Made by a program: the position numbers and the translations under genes
Part shown: positions 24,510 through 32,269 of the stretch, piece after piece
Numbering within the stretch: the first letter of the stretch is position 1
Layout: every line of letters begins with the position of its first letter
Assembly (NCBI GenBank): GCA_035529395.1
Contig: DATKWT010000105.1
Span: forward strand, 1 to 32,269
DNA length: 32,269 nt
Source of the DNA: Dehalococcoidales bacterium
Lineage (GTDB): Bacteria; Chloroflexota; Dehalococcoidia; Dehalococcoidales; Fen-1064
Direction: 5' to 3'
The notes under the pieces: generated by a model
The model's database searches: none
What the model saw: only the letters and a program-made list of their open reading frames with translations
Told to the model about the DNA's origin: nothing

Positions 24510-25757
24510 TTATGCCACCAATTCCAGGAGCTTCTCCACGGGCACGCTTTCCTGTCTGGAGGTGGTCATATCGCGCAGCATTACCGTGCCTGTCCTGACC
24601 TCATCCTCGCCGATGATGGCCACCCTGGGGATGCCCAGGTTGTTTGCCTGCCTTAGCTGGGCCTTGAGGCTGCGACCGCCGGTTGATATCAGTACCGCCG
24701 CCCCTTTGCGTCGCAGGGTAGTCGCCAGTTTCATCGCGGCGTCCCTGGCTTCGTTGCCGAGGTGAGCGATGAAGATCTCCGGACCGGGTATCGGGGGTAC
24801 GGGGATATTCTCCCTGGTCAGGCCGAGCACCATGCGCTCGATGCCGGTGGCGAAACCGACCCCTGGAGTCGGTTTTCCGCCCAGCTCTTCGAGCAGGCCG
24901 TCATACCTCCCGCCACCGCCCAGAGAGCTCTGGGACCCCCCTGCCTCGGGCTGCACCTCGAATACCGTGCGAGTATAGTAATCGAATCCGCGGACCAGGC
25001 GGCGGTCTTCCTTAAAGGGGATTTCAAGGACGCCAAGGTGTCTTTTCATCTCGTCGTAGTGCCCGGTGCACTCGGAGCAGAGGTAGTCGGCGCTCTTCGG
25101 TGCACCGTCCGCTATCGGCTGGCACAGGGGGTTCTTGCAGTCCAGCAGCCGCAGCGGGTTTTTCTGGAAACGGACATGGCAGTCGGGGCAGACTTCATCG
25201 ATGTGCGGGTGGTAGTGTTCTTTAAGTGCCGATAGATACTCCGTGCGGCACTTCCTGCAGCCGATGCTGTTTATCACCACCGTGAAGCGGCCCAGACCCA
25301 GGCTGAAGAAGAACTGCCAGGCCATGTCGATAACCTCGGCGTCAAGGGCGGGGTCGGCATCACCGATAGCCTCGCAGCCGAACTGGTTGTGCTGCCGGTA
25401 TCTTCCTGCTTGAGGTCGCTCGTAGCGGAAAGCAGGGCCGATATAGAACAGCTTAACCGGCTGGGGGCGGTTGTGGAGGCCATGCTCCAGGTAGGCCCGG
25501 CATACGGAGGCGGTGCCCTCCGGTCTCAGGGCCAGGCTGTTGCCCCCCCGGTCTTCAAAGACGTACATCTCTTTCTCGACGATATCGGTGCCCTCTCCCA
25601 CGCCGCGTGTGAATAGCCCGGTGTCCTCAAACATGGGCAAGTCGATGCGCTCGTAGCCGTAGAGCCGGCAAATCCGGGCGGCCTTCTGCTCAACGTAGCG
25701 CCAGTATGCCTGCTGCTCGGGCAGGATGTCTGTGGTACCGCGTGGTGCTCGGTACAA
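24510..25757 (-). CDS. hisS: Histidyl-tRNA synthetase
   Basis: A 415-residue class II aminoacyl-tRNA synthetase that charges tRNA-His. The motif 2 region reads FRYERPQAGRYRQHNQFG. The histidine-specific motif is LVRGFDYYTRTVFE. Motif 3 is GVGFATGIERM, followed by an anticodon-binding domain (about 325-415). Cysteines in KCRTEY, CPDCHVRF and CSECTGHY form a zinc-like cluster seen in several bacterial HisRS. The start is a TTG (MYRAPRGTTDILP), with GGAGG seven bases upstream. It precedes gyrB on the same strand, 132 bases away. Confidence 0.95.
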   Translation of the reverse strand: MYRAPRGTTDILPEQQAYWRYVEQKAARICRLYGYERIDLPMFEDTGLFTRGVGEGTDIVEKEMYVFEDRGGNSLALRPEGTASVCRAYLEHGLHNRPQPVKLFYIGPAFRYERPQAGRYRQHNQFGCEAIGDADPALDAEVIDMAWQFFFSLGLGRFTVVINSIGCRKCRTEYLSALKEHYHPHIDEVCPDCHVRFQKNPLRLLDCKNPLCQPIADGAPKSADYLCSECTGHYDEMKRHLGVLEIPFKEDRRLVRGFDYYTRTVFEVQPEAGGSQSSLGGGGRYDGLLEELGGKPTPGVGFATGIERMVLGLTRENIPVPPIPGPEIFIAHLGNEARDAAMKLATTLRRKGAAVLISTGGRSLKAQLRQANNLGIPRVAIIGEDEVRTGTVMLRDMTTSRQESVPVEKLLELVA

Positions 25758-25819
25758 TACTCCCCCTCCGTATCGTCTCTAAGCTAGATTACCCTATCGG
25801 TGTCAGGCTTGTAAAGCAG

Positions 25820-25850
25820 GCCCCTTCACAGGGGGCCCCTGTGAAGGGGC
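25820..25850. repeat. Perfect 15-bp-arm palindrome
   Basis: GCCCCTTCACAGGGG (25820-25834), one base, then its exact complement (25836-25850), sits between divergent hisS and relA. No T-run follows. It could be a hairpin in the relA leader only if transcription began further upstream than the predicted promoter. It resembles the GC-rich palindromes elsewhere in the window. Confidence 0.7.
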
Positions 25851-25867
25851 GCTGGTTCCTGTTATTT

Positions 25868-25896
25868 TTGTATAAGCACTACCCTTACGTTATACT
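25868..25896 (+). promoter_or_regulatory. Candidate promoter of relA
   Basis: TTGTAT (25868-25873) and TATACT (25891-25896) are separated by 17 bases, about 30 bases before the GTG start. Confidence 0.55.
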
Positions 25897-25928
25897 TAGT
25901 GTGAGGAAATGGCGTAACGGGGTGACCG

Positions 25929-28115
25929 GTGGTTGTCAGTCAGTTGATAGACAGGGCTCGGGAGTATCTGCCGCCGTCCAAGATTGCCATCGTCGAGCGG
26001 GCCTACGAATTCGCCAGCCGTGCTCACGAAGGGCAGATGCGGAAGTCGGGCGACCCTTATATCGAGCATCCCTTACAGACGGCCCTGATTCTGGCAGAGC
26101 TGGAGCTGGATGCCAACTCGCTGGCGGCCGCCCTTCTGCACGACGTTACCGAGAACTGCGACATACCCACGTCTGAGATTGAAGCCCAGTTCGGCTCGGA
26201 AGTTGCCAAGCTCGTCAATGCTGCCACCAAGCTTGGGAAAATCTCCTGGCAGGAACCGGAGGAGACGGCCCGCCGGGGCAGCACCACCACCGGGTCGGTG
26301 CAGGCGGAAAACCTTCGGAGGATGCTCGTGGCCATGGCCGAGGACCTGCGCGTGGTCTTCATCAAACTGGCCGACCGTCTCCACAACATGCGTACTCTCT
26401 ACGCCCTCGACGCGGAGAAACAGCAGAGAATCGCGCGCGAGACCCTGGAGATATACGCTCCCCTGGCACACCGGTTAGGGATATGGGAAATGAAGTGGCA
26501 GCTTGAGGACCTGTGTTTCCGTTATCTGGAGACAGAGAGGTACCACCAGACGGCCAGCCTGCTTGCCGAGAAACGTGCCGACCGGGAGCAGTTCATCACC
26601 GAGGTGACGGAACAACTGAACACGGAGTTAGAGCAAGCGGGCCTGAAGGCTGAGGTGTTTGGTAGACCCAAGCACCTCTATAGCATACACCGCAAAATAG
26701 AGCGGTACGCTGCGCTCGGTAAGGACTTCGACGATATTCATGACCTGCTGGCACTTCGGGTGCTGGTGGACACGGTGAAAGACTGCTACACTGTCCTGGG
26801 TATTGTCCATGCCCTGTGGCACCCACTGCCCGAGCAGTTTAACGACTACATAGCTACTCCCAAAACGAATGGATACCAGTCCCTGCACACCACGGTGATA
26901 TGTCACGGCACCACCTCTCTGGAGGTACAGATACGCACCCATGAAATGCACCACGTTTCCGAATATGGGGTGGCGGTTCACTGGCATTACAAGGAGGGCG
27001 GCAAGCCGGATGGTGGTGTCGAGGATGGCGTCGGCTGGCTGCGCCAGTTGATTGAGTGGCACCGCGAGCTGCATGGCGCAGAGGAGTTCCTGGAGTCGGT
27101 CAGGACAGACGTATTCAGTGACCAGGTCTTTGTCTATACGCCCAAGGGGGAAATCAAGGATCTGCCCAGGGGTTCTACCCCTCTTGATTTCGCCTACCGT
27201 ATTCACACGGACCTCGGACACCGCTGCATTGGCGCCAAGGTGAACGGGCGGATGGTGCCGCTGAACTACGAACTCAACAATAGTGATATCGTCCAGGTCC
27301 TCTCAGCCAAGTCGGACCGCGGACCGAGCCGGGACTGGCTGAACTCTCACCTGGGCTTCATTAAGACTTCTCACGCCCGTGAGAAGATACGGCAGTGGTT
27401 CAAGAAGCGGGAGCGGACGGAAAATGTAGAGCGGGGCCGGGAGCTTCTGGAGAAGCTGATGAGGCAGCTGGGTATGAAGTTCAGCGAACGCGAGAACCTG
27501 GCGGCGCTATTCAAACACGATACCCTGGACGAGTTCTACAATTCCATCGGCTATGGGGGGATTACCCTTCACCAGATTACCGCCAGGCTGGCCGCGGAGG
27601 AAGAGGAGCCAAAGGTTATCGAGACGGCACGGCCAAAGAGCACGGACTCTGAGGTCAATGTCCTGGGCGCGGGCGATATGCTCACCAATCTGGCGCAGTG
27701 CTGTCATCCCCTGCCCGGCGACGCAATTATCGGTTATATCACGCGGAGTCGGGGCGTGACGGTTCACCGCAAGGACTGCAGCAACATCATCAATGAAGAG
27801 GAAAAAGAGCGAATGGTCCCGGTGGAATGGGGCAAGGCCAGTGTGCTGCACCCGGTCAAGGTCAGGGTGGACGCCTGGGATAGAGTAGGGATGATGCGCG
27901 ATATCAGTACCCTGGTCGCCGAGGAGAAGGTCAACATCGTTGCCGTGAACCTGGTCTACAACGACGACCAGACGATTTCAATATTCCTTACCGTGGAGAT
28001 AGGAGACCTGCCGCAGTTGAGCAAGCTCCTGTCCAGGGCTGAGAGAATTCGGGGCGTTTTGAATATCACCCGGGTAGGTGAAGGTAGCGCTGTTGAGACC
28101 AGCCCACCGACCTGA
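25929..28115 (+). CDS. relA: Rel/Spo-homologue (p)ppGpp synthetase/hydrolase
   Basis: A 728-residue long RSH protein controlling the stringent response. The N-terminal HD hydrolase domain has ALLHDVTENC (His71, Asp72, Glu75, Asn76) and later KLADRLHNMRTL. The synthetase domain includes GRPKHLYSIHRKIERY, YIATPKTNGYQSLHTTV and VQIRTHEMHHVSEYGVAVHW. The TGS domain (VFVYTPKGEIKDLP) follows, then a conserved-cysteine CCHPLPGDAIIGYITRSRGVTVHRKDC segment and a C-terminal ACT domain. Asn76 replaces the Asp of the usual HDxxED hydrolase motif. The start is GTG; the ribosome-binding site is weak. Length and domain order are complete. Confidence 0.95.
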   Translation: MVVSQLIDRAREYLPPSKIAIVERAYEFASRAHEGQMRKSGDPYIEHPLQTALILAELELDANSLAAALLHDVTENCDIPTSEIEAQFGSEVAKLVNAATKLGKISWQEPEETARRGSTTTGSVQAENLRRMLVAMAEDLRVVFIKLADRLHNMRTLYALDAEKQQRIARETLEIYAPLAHRLGIWEMKWQLEDLCFRYLETERYHQTASLLAEKRADREQFITEVTEQLNTELEQAGLKAEVFGRPKHLYSIHRKIERYAALGKDFDDIHDLLALRVLVDTVKDCYTVLGIVHALWHPLPEQFNDYIATPKTNGYQSLHTTVICHGTTSLEVQIRTHEMHHVSEYGVAVHWHYKEGGKPDGGVEDGVGWLRQLIEWHRELHGAEEFLESVRTDVFSDQVFVYTPKGEIKDLPRGSTPLDFAYRIHTDLGHRCIGAKVNGRMVPLNYELNNSDIVQVLSAKSDRGPSRDWLNSHLGFIKTSHAREKIRQWFKKRERTENVERGRELLEKLMRQLGMKFSERENLAALFKHDTLDEFYNSIGYGGITLHQITARLAAEEEEPKVIETARPKSTDSEVNVLGAGDMLTNLAQCCHPLPGDAIIGYITRSRGVTVHRKDCSNIINEEEKERMVPVEWGKASVLHPVKVRVDAWDRVGMMRDISTLVAEEKVNIVAVNLVYNDDQTISIFLTVEIGDLPQLSKLLSRAERIRGVLNITRVGEGSAVETSPPT

Positions 28116-28169
28116 AACGTTGCCACAACCAGAGAGTACCACCGGAAAATACCCCTGATGCCAGGTCAG

Positions 28170-28208
28170 GTCTGATATCAGATTAGGCCTGATATCAGAT
28201 TAGGTCTG
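28170..28208. repeat. Tandem palindromic repeats upstream of rpsT
   Basis: Two 17-bp units, GTCTGATATCAGATTAG (28170-28186) and GCCTGATATCAGATTAG (28187-28203), differ at one base, followed by a partial GTCTG. Each contains the palindrome TGATATCA; the first extends to a perfect 12-mer TCTGATATCAGA. The arrangement resembles a repressor operator or serial hairpins in the rpsT leader. Confidence 0.75.
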
Positions 28209-28251
28209 CGTAATCGGAAGGTGTTGAACCAAAGGAGCGAGGAGGTAGAGA

Positions 28252-28539
28252 TTGCCCATCACCAAGTCAGCCAAGAGACACGTGCGCGTGAGTGAAGAGC
28301 GGCGCCAGCGCAACAGGTCGGTCCGCACCCAATGCCGGAGCAATGTTGTCCGGGCGGGACGGCTTATCGTCACCGGAGAGCTTGAGGCCGCCCGGGAAGC
28401 TGTGGCTGTTGCCATCAACTCCCTGGACAAAGCTGTGACCAAGGGTGTCATCCATTCTAACAATGCCGCCCGGCGGAAAGCGCGCCTCGTGAAAAAACTG
28501 AACCAGGCTCTGGCCGGCGGGCAGGAAACCGGTGCATAG
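28252..28539 (+). CDS. rpsT: 30S ribosomal protein S20
   Basis: A 95-residue basic protein. It reads MPITKSAKRHVRVSEERRQRNR and continues with a long arginine-rich helix bundle typical of S20, ending KGVIHSNNAARRKARLVKKLN. S20 binds the 16S rRNA 5' domain and helix 44. The start is a TTG, with GGAGG at 28241-28245 giving a six-base spacing. Tandem palindromes lie about 45-80 bases upstream and may act on its expression. relA ends 136 bases upstream. Confidence 0.94.
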   Translation: MPITKSAKRHVRVSEERRQRNRSVRTQCRSNVVRAGRLIVTGELEAAREAVAVAINSLDKAVTKGVIHSNNAARRKARLVKKLNQALAGGQETGA

Positions 28540-28574
28540 CCGGTAGCAGGTCCCGCGGTGCACAGATATACCAG

Positions 28575-28645
28575 GTCATTCTGAACAGAACGAAGCGGAA
28601 CTTTCTGCCGCAACAAGAGAGATTCTTCACTTCGTTCAGAATGAC
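28575..28645. repeat. REP-like GTCATTCTGAAC inverted repeat
   Basis: GTCATTCTGAACAGAACGAAG (28575-28595) and CTTCGTTCAGAATGAC (28630-28645) face each other, and the family occurs at 3444 and 3648. The rest of 28540-28834 shows no gene I can support. Confidence 0.65.
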
Positions 28646-28834
28646 ATCTGTGGCCTTAGCGCTTATTACTTGGCATTGTCCCGCAGGCTGCTTCAGTTCG
28701 GTGCTTTCTTTCGGTTTGACATTACTTCGTTGACGGGTGTACATTACGCATGGTGAGCCTCGTCAGGCGTAGTTCCTGCTACCCGTAGTCTGATTGGGCG
28801 TTGCGGGAATCGGCGTTAATTCAGGAAGTTAGAG

Positions 28835-29413
28835 ATGCTGACTCAGTTCCAGAGAGTAGGACGCGACCTGTTTATCAGGGGGCTTGTCGCCTCTCATACT
28901 GGTAACCTTAGTATCAGGTTGAGGAATCGCATCCTTATCACCCGTCGTGGTGCCATGCTCGGTTGTCTCCAGGAACACGACCTGATTGAGACCGGGGTCA
29001 GTAAGAATGACCGTTCGACACCACTGGCTTCGTCCGAACTGGCCGTTCACCGTGCCATCTATCAGTTAACCCCGGCACAGGCGATTATCCATGCCCACCC
29101 GCCCCATGCCGTCGCCCTATCGCTTACGGTCACTGAGATTGTCCCTAATTGTGCCGAGGGCCTTGAAGTGGTGGGCCGGGTTCCTGTACTGGGCTGTAAC
29201 ACGATGGTTAAATCCGGGGAGCTTGCCGAGACAATTGCCGATGCCCTTAATGAACATCTGGTGGCGGTGGTGCACGGCCATGGTAGTTTTGCCGTCGGAC
29301 AGCTACTCGAAGATGCCTACAACTGTACTACCATGCTTGAAGAGAGCAGTCAGGTTATATGCCTGTTGAGGTCGTTGCAGGGGAACCTCGTCGGCCAGCA
29401 ACCGTCAAGCTAG
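28835..29413 (+). CDS. Class II aldolase/adducin family protein (FucA-like)
   Basis: A 192-residue zinc-dependent aldolase-fold protein. SHTGNLSIRL (about 20-29) matches the substrate-binding GNxS loop. SSELAVHRAIY contains the catalytic-type Glu68. The zinc ligands are IIHAHPPHAV (His86, His88) and VVHGHGSFAVG (His147 or 149). Family members include L-fuculose-phosphate aldolase and methylthioribulose-phosphate dehydratase. The substrate is not determined, though the all-purpose zinc site and small size fit a sugar-phosphate aldolase. AGGAAG precedes the ATG. It is convergent with plsY, with nine bases between the two stop codons. Confidence 0.88.
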   Translation: MLTQFQRVGRDLFIRGLVASHTGNLSIRLRNRILITRRGAMLGCLQEHDLIETGVSKNDRSTPLASSELAVHRAIYQLTPAQAIIHAHPPHAVALSLTVTEIVPNCAEGLEVVGRVPVLGCNTMVKSGELAETIADALNEHLVAVVHGHGSFAVGQLLEDAYNCTTMLEESSQVICLLRSLQGNLVGQQPSS

Positions 29414-29422
29414 CCCGTCGGC

Positions 29423-30055
29423 CTATTGTCCGCGGATGAAATCCCTGACCCCCGTACTCTGAGCTATAACCCTCAGTGCCGTGGGCGCAAACTTTGCCGC
29501 AATAATCAGCCCCACAATCACCGACCAGATGACAAACAGGCCCGAATGTGTCCCCAACCACGCAATGAAGGGCAGGACTACCAGACCGATTCCCATGGAC
29601 AGGGCGACATTGCGGGTGATTGCAAACGGCACAGCGATTATGCCGAGCAGAACCCACAGCCCTGTCAGGTAGCCGTAGACCGGCATCAGGACTACCAGGG
29701 CACCTACTGTGGTCCCCATGCCCTTGCCGCCGCTGAATCTCAGCCAGACCATCCAGTTGTGACCCACCACTGCCGCCCCCGCCGCCAGGAAGACGTAGAC
29801 CGGGTCCACCTTTAGCAACCAGTGGGCAATTGCCACCACTGCTGCCCCCTTGCCGAAGTCTATGATACCGACGGCTATGGCCGGCAGAGCGCCCACTTCG
29901 CGGAAGGTGTTCAGCCCGCCGACGTTTCCCCCGCCCAGCTTCCGGATATCCTTGCCGCTGGACATCCGGGTGAAGATGTACGCCGAGGGCATTGAGCCCA
30001 GCAGGTAACCGATGAGGAATACCACCACGCCGGTTACAAACTCATTTACTATCAT
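29423..30055 (-). CDS. plsY: PlsY-type glycerol-3-phosphate acyltransferase-like membrane protein
   Basis: A 210-residue polytopic membrane protein with about six to seven hydrophobic segments. PlsY motifs are recognisable: LLGSMPSAYIFTRMSSGKDIRKLGGGNVGGLNTFREVG covers motif 1, although the canonical GSGNxGATN is GGGNVGGLN here; GHNWMVWLRFSGGKGMGTTVG covers motif 2. PlsY transfers acyl groups from acyl-phosphate to glycerol-3-phosphate. The altered motif 1 lowers confidence that the substrate is the same. The ATG at 30055 with GGAGG five bases upstream is chosen; the longer frame runs into ilvE. It starts 20 bases after ilvE on the same strand. Confidence 0.78.
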   Translation of the reverse strand: MIVNEFVTGVVVFLIGYLLGSMPSAYIFTRMSSGKDIRKLGGGNVGGLNTFREVGALPAIAVGIIDFGKGAAVVAIAHWLLKVDPVYVFLAAGAAVVGHNWMVWLRFSGGKGMGTTVGALVVLMPVYGYLTGLWVLLGIIAVPFAITRNVALSMGIGLVVLPFIAWLGTHSGLFVIWSVIVGLIIAAKFAPTALRVIAQSTGVRDFIRGQ

Positions 30056-30075
30056 CAGGTCCTCCGGGATAGTAT

Positions 30076-30996
30076 CTACTTCTTGTATACCGGCGTGCAC
30101 CAGCCGGCGTACTTCGGGTTGTTGCTCAGGATAACGTCGTGGTAGAACTCCTGCAGCTTTGCCGTCACCTTGCCGATTTCGCCGTCGGCAACCTTGCGGT
30201 GGTCTATTTCGGCGACGGGGGTGATGTGGGCGGCGGTGCCGGTCAGGAAGCACTCATCGGCAGTGTAGAGCTCATTGCGAGCGATATGCCTCTCTATTGT
30301 CTCGATGCCCAGTTCCTCCCTGGCCAGGGTGATGGCGGCGTCCCGTGTGATGCCAATCAGTATGCCATCCGAGCCGGGCGGTGTCACCAGCTTGCCATCA
30401 ATTACCAGGAAGAGGTTCTCTCCGCTACCCTCGGCGACGTGTCCATTCGGCGTCAACATGATGGCCTCGTCGAAACCGTTCTCAATGGCCTCGGTCTTGG
30501 CGGCGGCGTTGGTCACGTAGAGGCCGGTAAGCTTGGCACGGGGCACCTCACCGGGGAACCGCCACGAAGAGACGCAGCACCTGGCACGGTCGGTGTCCAG
30601 GTAGCGTCCCCAGGGGAAGGCAAACATCAGGAAATCACTGTCCAGATTATGGAGGCGCACGCCCATGGCCTGGGTGGTTCCCTCGCCACTTTTGTAGGCA
30701 AGGGGGCGCACGTAGACATCCTCCTCGAAGCCGCATTTCTCTACCACCTCCACGGTCAGCCGGCAGAGGTCCTCCAGGGTGTGGGGCAGTTCGATATTCA
30801 ATAGATGGCAGCCATTCAGCATCCGCTGGTAATGCTCCTCGAGGCGGAACAGATATAGCTGCTTATGGTCGCTGTTCCAGTTGCCCCGGATGCCCTCGAA
30901 GACGCCCGTGCCGTAGTGCATGAAGTTGGTCATGACACTGAGCTTGGCTTCTTCCAGGGGTACAATCTGGTTGTGGAAATAGGCATATGATGGCAT
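30076..30996 (-). CDS. ilvE: Branched-chain amino acid aminotransferase
   Basis: A 306-residue class IV PLP-dependent aminotransferase that interconverts branched-chain 2-oxoacids and amino acids. It shows HYGTGVFEGIRG (about 27-38), YVRPLAYKSGEG, the PLP lysine in PRAKLTGLY (Lys155) and EAIMLTPNGHVAEGSGENLFLV, then LIGITRDAAI and LTGTAAHITPVAEID. Length and motifs match IlvE. GAGGAGG lies upstream of the ATG. It is the middle gene of a Lin0512-ilvE-plsY operon, with a 34-base gap to the upstream gene. Confidence 0.95.
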   Translation of the reverse strand: MPSYAYFHNQIVPLEEAKLSVMTNFMHYGTGVFEGIRGNWNSDHKQLYLFRLEEHYQRMLNGCHLLNIELPHTLEDLCRLTVEVVEKCGFEEDVYVRPLAYKSGEGTTQAMGVRLHNLDSDFLMFAFPWGRYLDTDRARCCVSSWRFPGEVPRAKLTGLYVTNAAAKTEAIENGFDEAIMLTPNGHVAEGSGENLFLVIDGKLVTPPGSDGILIGITRDAAITLAREELGIETIERHIARNELYTADECFLTGTAAHITPVAEIDHRKVADGEIGKVTAKLQEFYHDVILSNNPKYAGWCTPVYKK

Positions 30997-31030
30997 CTTT
31001 ACCGGCCTCCTCTTCTGTGGCTGGGCTGAA

Positions 31031-31414
31031 CTAGCTCCTTATGACGGCCCTGTCAGCATCAACGCATACCGTGACGGCTGCGTTGGCCACGATGATTTCG
31101 TCTGATTTATCTCCCATACTTGCGGCCTGGTGGCCGTGCACAATCATGCCGCCCTCGACCACCTTTATTTCCTTCCGGCCGAAGGGCAGGGTCTTGAGGA
31201 CTTCGTCGGTATCCACATCTGCAGGGCGGGGACAGGCAACGAGTACCTCAACGAGCATGCCGTTTAGGCCTTTCAACTCCACCAGCTCCAACAGGCCGAT
31301 GAGGCAGACACGAGCGACGGCGTCCTTGACCGCCTTGGTGGCCGCCTCGGTCACGTCCTGGCCGTGCTGGTCGACCCCGGTGCCCATCTCGATGATGAAA
31401 CGCTTCTTGTTCAT
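31031..31414 (-). CDS. Lin0512-family protein
   Basis: A 127-residue protein starting MNKKRFIIEMGTGVDQHGQDVTEA and continuing with DEVLKTLPFGRKEIKVVEGGM and IVANAAVTVCVD. This matches the Lin0512 family (no biochemical role known to me). The structure looks like a small alpha/beta subunit, and the conserved GVDxHGQD is likely an active-site or ligand segment. AGGAGG lies six bases before the ATG at 31414; the longer frame reaches into dinB and is not used. It heads the operon with ilvE and plsY. Confidence 0.82.
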   Translation of the reverse strand: MNKKRFIIEMGTGVDQHGQDVTEAATKAVKDAVARVCLIGLLELVELKGLNGMLVEVLVACPRPADVDTDEVLKTLPFGRKEIKVVEGGMIVHGHQAASMGDKSDEIIVANAAVTVCVDADRAVIRS

Positions 31415-31441
31415 GACATCCTCCTGAGTCAGATGGAGTCT

Positions 31442-31471
31442 ATTATAAGGGAGGGTGGATAGAGATGGCAA
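31442..31471 (-). promoter_or_regulatory. Promoter of the Lin0512-ilvE-plsY operon
   Basis: The minus strand reads TTGCCA (31466-31471) and TATAAT (31442-31447), separated by 18 bases and about 25 bases ahead of the start codon of the Lin0512 gene. Confidence 0.6.
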
Positions 31472-31487
31472 GTCTACTGTGTTCCCC

Positions 31488-32269
31488 CTACCTCGAAAGC
31501 CCCGGCGTCTGCAGGGTATAGTCACCGCCGTCGTCCGGGGGGAAGATGTCCCTCAGGCGCAGGGTACGGCCGGTCTGGATGGCGCTGAAACCGTACCTGT
31601 CCCGGATGCGGTCGATGGCCCGGTTCAACTGCTCCTGCCTCTTCCCGGAAGGTTCCAGCATCGCCAGTTGACGACTCGGTTCCGCCAGGCTTGACACCCC
31701 GATGCCGATGAGGCGTACCGGTTGCTTCTCCGCAGCGAGGGCCTTCCGCATCAGCTGGACGCCAGTATCGAATATCGACTGGTCGGCGTCGGTAGCCTGT
31801 GACAGGGTGTAACTGCGTGTAATCGTGGTGAAATCAGCATAGCGCAGCTTCAGAGTGACGCACTTCGCCTGCTTGCCACGATGACGCAGGTCGCTGCCGA
31901 CCCTTTCGCTGAGATAACGCAGGGTTGCTTCCAGCATCGGCTGTCCCGAGAGGTCTTTGTCGAAGGTGGTCTCCCGGCTGATGGACTTCGCCTCGCCCGG
32001 TGGCGACACTTTGCGGCTGTCGATTCCGTTCGAATGGCGGTGTAGCACCTCACCAGACGCACCAAAATGGCTTTTCAGGGCTTTCAGGGGTACAAGTGAT
32101 AGCTCACCTATGGTCTTCACCCCGAGGCCCCTCAATCTCTGTTCTGTTTTCTTACCGATTCCGGGCAGCTTATCGATAGCCAGAGGTGCCAGGAAAGCTC
32201 TCTCATCTCCCGTCGGCACCTCGATGAGACCGTCCGGCTTGGAGAGGTCGGAGGCGACCTTGGCGACCA
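31488..32269 (-). CDS. dinB: DNA polymerase IV (Y-family), 3' part
   Basis: The C-terminal 259 residues of a DinB translesion polymerase; the 5' end lies beyond the window. The first visible residues, VAKVASDLSKPDGLIEV, are the palm-domain KxASDxxKPDG motif. They are followed by the thumb helix-hairpin-helix IDKLPGIGKKTEQRLRGLGVKTIGEL, and then the little-finger domain (residues from about SISRETTFDKDL). DinB copies damaged templates with low fidelity. The C-terminus (YTLQTPGLSR) shows no obvious beta-clamp motif of the QLSLF type. It ends 73 bases before the Lin0512 start on the same strand. Confidence 0.92.
   Translation of the reverse strand, partial: VAKVASDLSKPDGLIEVPTGDERAFLAPLAIDKLPGIGKKTEQRLRGLGVKTIGELSLVPLKALKSHFGASGEVLHRHSNGIDSRKVSPPGEAKSISRETTFDKDLSGQPMLEATLRYLSERVGSDLRHRGKQAKCVTLKLRYADFTTITRSYTLSQATDADQSIFDTGVQLMRKALAAEKQPVRLIGIGVSSLAEPSRQLAMLEPSGKRQEQLNRAIDRIRDRYGFSAIQTGRTLRLRDIFPPDDGGDYTLQTPGLSR

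Overview
This window looks like the chromosomal replication-origin neighbourhood of a member of the Chloroflexota, most likely the class Dehalococcoidia. The basis is the run dnaA-obg-nadD-gyrB-hisS-relA, which I recall as close to the Dehalococcoides order, plus an archaeal-type phosphoglycerate mutase next to aspartate kinase and REP-like intergenic repeats of the GTCATTCTGAG type. The placement is inference; no 16S gene is present. Base composition is moderately GC-rich. Start codons include ATG, GTG and TTG.

Left part (1-9310): accessory genes separated by repeats. These are a P-loop kinase-like protein, an APH-type kinase, an MFS transporter, a VTT/DedA-like membrane protein, tRNA-Glu, an unknown two-helix membrane protein, a HIT hydrolase coupled to a previously unlisted 50-residue C2HC zinc finger, a metallo-beta-lactamase-fold protein and a large radical SAM protein. 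GC-rich palindromic units and a small inverted-repeat element sit against the 3' ends of minus-strand genes here.

Middle (9311-18344): minus-strand housekeeping genes transcribed away from the origin: an SDR oxidoreductase, gyrA, a TPR protein, aspartate kinase, apgM, mazG and fmt, with tRNA-Pro(CGG) on the plus strand. gyrA is interrupted by an in-frame TAA inside its C-terminal pinwheel.

Origin and right part (18345-32269): an intergenic region with three DnaA-box-like 9-mers lies upstream of dnaA, followed by obg and nadD. gyrB and hisS lie on the minus strand. relA, rpsT and a class II aldolase follow on the plus strand. A Lin0512-ilvE-plsY operon and the 3' part of dinB run on the minus strand. 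Gene polarity diverges at about 18.4-18.8 kb, as expected at oriC.

No prophage, CRISPR array, complete transposase or defence system was found. The most notable anomalies are the stop codon in gyrA, substitutions in signature motifs of DnaA, Obg and Rel, the HIT/zinc-finger pair, a terminal-inverted-repeat element that supplies a gene's stop codon, and tandem palindromes upstream of rpsT.
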